DNA from: Hyphomicrobiales bacterium | GTDB lineage: Bacteria; Pseudomonadota; Alphaproteobacteria; Rhizobiales; OSC116 | Direction of reading: 5' to 3' | NCBI GenBank assembly: GCA_002401855.1 | Contig: NVUH01000016.1 | Location: 1 to 64,000 of the forward strand | DNA: 64,000 nt | Shown: positions 61,963 to 64,000 of the stretch, piece after piece | Position numbering within the stretch: the stretch's first letter is position 1 | Layout: every line of letters begins with the position of its first letter | Position numbers and translations under genes: made by a program | Notes under the pieces: generated by a model | What the model was told of the DNA's origin: nothing | What the model saw: the letters and a program-made list of their open reading frames with translations, nothing else | Databases searched by the model: none

Positions 61963-62314
61963 GCTCTGGAAGTCTGCATTTTTACGCCCACCTTTCGGTG
62001 GGCTAGTGGCACTGCACCCCAAGGGCACTTTGTCGCTTCGCTCGGGTGCGCTCGTTCGCTCCGCTCTCTTGCCACGCCTAACGGCGACGCGCAGTCGGCC
62101 TTGCCTCACCCTACGGGTTCGGACTTTTTTTCCTAGAAAAGCACAATGAGTAAACAGTTTAGCACCTATACTCGCCGCTTCGCCAAACTCTAGCTCACTA
62201 AGCGTAATGCGGTAAGGTTGGGTGGTGTGTCTGCGTCCCACCAGCGGCTGAGTGGCTTAGCAAGCGAACGGAGTTCGCGCACGCAGTGCCAAACATAATG
62301 CAAACTTCCAGAGC
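61963..62314 (-). repeat. Family A repeat, copy 13
   Basis: gctctggaagtctgcatttttacg...atgcaaacttccagagc. Confidence 0.92.
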
Positions 62315-62342
62315 TTAAGCAGTATCCCTCATAGTTCCGAGC

Positions 62343-62741
62343 TTAAATCCGACTCCAAACCTGACCCTGACAGAAAAACAAAAAACACCCTTCAAGCTTA
62401 ACCTCATCATCATTCAACAAATTCACCACACCTTTATAAGTCTTACCATCCCGCGGATTATACAAATCGCCTTCCCATTTCTTCGGATCACCAGTAATCT
62501 CAAGCTTAAACAATTGCAAACCCAACATCGGCTGCCCCCGCAATTTCGGGTCTTCATTCTTATCATCCACCGCACCAGGCTTAGCTTCCTTCGCAATCAA
62601 CCCACAAATCGCGGTGCCACATTTCACAATGTCAATTTCACCTTTTTTATCCTGCGTCGCCCATTTACCATAAACCTCGGCTGCATAGGAACCACCACTC
62701 ATAAACCCCAGCATCATCAACACTAAAACCGCTTTTTTCAT
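62343..62741 (-). CDS. DUF2147 family secreted protein
   Basis: Signal peptide; YGKWATQDKKGEIDIVKCGTAICGLI...WEGDLYNPRDGKTYKGVV. Confidence 0.88.
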   Translation of the reverse strand: MKKAVLVLMMLGFMSGGSYAAEVYGKWATQDKKGEIDIVKCGTAICGLIAKEAKPGAVDDKNEDPKLRGQPMLGLQLFKLEITGDPKKWEGDLYNPRDGKTYKGVVNLLNDDEVKLEGCFLFFCQGQVWSRI

Positions 62742-62742
62742 A

Positions 62743-64000
62743 TCATTCTCTCTCTTCTTTCACGCTCAAAAACACCACAATGCCAACCACCAAAAACCCG
62801 ATAATCGTCACCAAACTCATCCTCTGGTCATCAAATGCCAGAGTTAAAATACCAATCAATAATGGCGCCAAAAACGCCGTAGCTTTGCCCGACAAAGCAA
62901 ACAAACCAAAATATTTTGTCGTCTCCCCTTCAGGAATAATTTTTACCAACATAGTGCGGCTCGCCGCCTGCGCAGGCCCAGCAAACAAACCAATGCCAAT
63001 GCCAAATATCAAAATAATTTTTTCTCCCAATGTCGCAAACAACCCAGTCTCACCAGTATCTTGCGGCAAATCAATCAACCACAACGCACTCTGCCCATCC
63101 ACCGACAATATACCCAAAGCCGATACAATCAGCCCAACCAGCGCCACAATAATAGTTTTTTTCGGCCCAAACCAATCGTCACACCAACCACCAACATAAG
63201 CCCCCAATGCCGCCGCAACCGATAAAATAATGCCAAAAACACCCAATGTGGTAATCGTCCAATCAAACACAAAAGACGCATAAATCCCACCAAACGCAAA
63301 CAAAGCCGACAAGCCATCATAATAAACCATCCGCGCCACAAAAAATTTCAGAATATTCGGCCGCCCCAATAAGCCAGCCAACAATACCCCCGTATCCTTC
63401 AATCCCGCAATCGCACTATCGACCACCTTGGCCTTTTTAATCTCACGTGGCACTTCATCAGGTGTAAATAAAAACATCGGAATCACAAAAATAACAAACC
63501 AAATAGCCGCCAGTGGCCCCACAAATCGGTCAGCTTCATATAAATGAGGGTCAAAATCAAGCACTGGCGCCAAGCCCAACATGGTCAAACCAGTTTCTTT
63601 AGAGGCAGAAAGCAACCCCAGCACAATCACCAAAGTAATCAACCCACCAACATAACCCAGCGCCCAACCAAAGCCCGATAATTTGCCCATTTTCCCAGGC
63701 TGCGCAACAGATGGCAACATCGCATTGTTAAACACCCCCGCAAATTCAATACCCACCGCCGCCAAAATAATCGCAACCACCACCAAGCTGATCATATTCT
63801 CAGCACCAGGCGCTGCAAACCATAACAGGCTCGTCCCAATAATATAAACCACCGCAAACACCATAATCCACGGCTTCCGCGGCCCAGTTCTATCAGCAAT
63901 CGACCCCAATATCGGCGCCATAATTGCCAAAATCAACCCCGCCGCCGTTTGCGTAAACGACCAAGCGGCTTGCCCTTGCACCCCATCGGCCATAAAATGA
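62743..64000 (-). CDS. MFS transporter, UMF1-like; 5' end probably beyond window
   Basis: LILAIMAPILGSIADRTGPRKPWI; the supplied start lies 7 nt from the window edge and usual N-terminal TM residues are absent. Confidence 0.82.
   Translation of the reverse strand, partial: HFMADGVQGQAAWSFTQTAAGLILAIMAPILGSIADRTGPRKPWIMVFAVVYIIGTSLLWFAAPGAENMISLVVVAIILAAVGIEFAGVFNNAMLPSVAQPGKMGKLSGFGWALGYVGGLITLVIVLGLLSASKETGLTMLGLAPVLDFDPHLYEADRFVGPLAAIWFVIFVIPMFLFTPDEVPREIKKAKVVDSAIAGLKDTGVLLAGLLGRPNILKFFVARMVYYDGLSALFAFGGIYASFVFDWTITTLGVFGIILSVAAALGAYVGGWCDDWFGPKKTIIVALVGLIVSALGILSVDGQSALWLIDLPQDTGETGLFATLGEKIILIFGIGIGLFAGPAQAASRTMLVKIIPEGETTKYFGLFALSGKATAFLAPLLIGILTLAFDDQRMSLVTIIGFLVVGIVVFLSVKEERE

Noticed and set aside
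1-64000. CRISPR array, or phage, toxin-antitoxin or defence island
   Set aside because: No regularly spaced direct repeats with unique spacers, and no recognisable Cas, integrase, transposase, restriction or toxin-antitoxin genes among the ORFs. The repeats present are dispersed, not arrayed.

Overview
This window looks like an alphaproteobacterial, Hyphomicrobiales-like chromosomal segment. The affiliation is inferred from gene content and order; no search was run. It is mostly housekeeping genes: pgsA, ubiG, rlmN, argG, mscL, pdxH, lysC, ptsP, a RodZ-like gene, prfA-prmC-DUF4167-ppa, folD, a maeB-type malic enzyme, a TerB/HemY/mitofilin-like/hemD/hemC cluster divergent from tsaD, acs, gpsA, a DUF1674 gene/rsmB/heparinase II-III/purH block, one tRNA-Arg(CCT), and several transporter and regulator genes. 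No CRISPR array, transposase, prophage or complete defence island was recognised. The main unexplained structure is a dispersed, modular, hairpin-rich intergenic repeat, called family A here. It is about 320-420 bp long with terminal inverted repeats GCTCTGGAAGTTTGCATTTTT...AAAAATGCAAACTTCCAGAGC. I count 13 full or partial copies in 64 kb, in both orientations, mostly at 3' ends and convergent junctions. Its internal mini-hairpins change in paired, compensatory fashion between copies, and whole hairpin cassettes are exchanged between copies and between the two ends of the element. Two further short repeats (families B and C), two apparent gene remnants (an FAD monooxygenase and an ArsR-like regulator) and several operator-like palindromes were also seen. 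All assignments come from reading the sequence and supplied translations; homology and structure were not computed.
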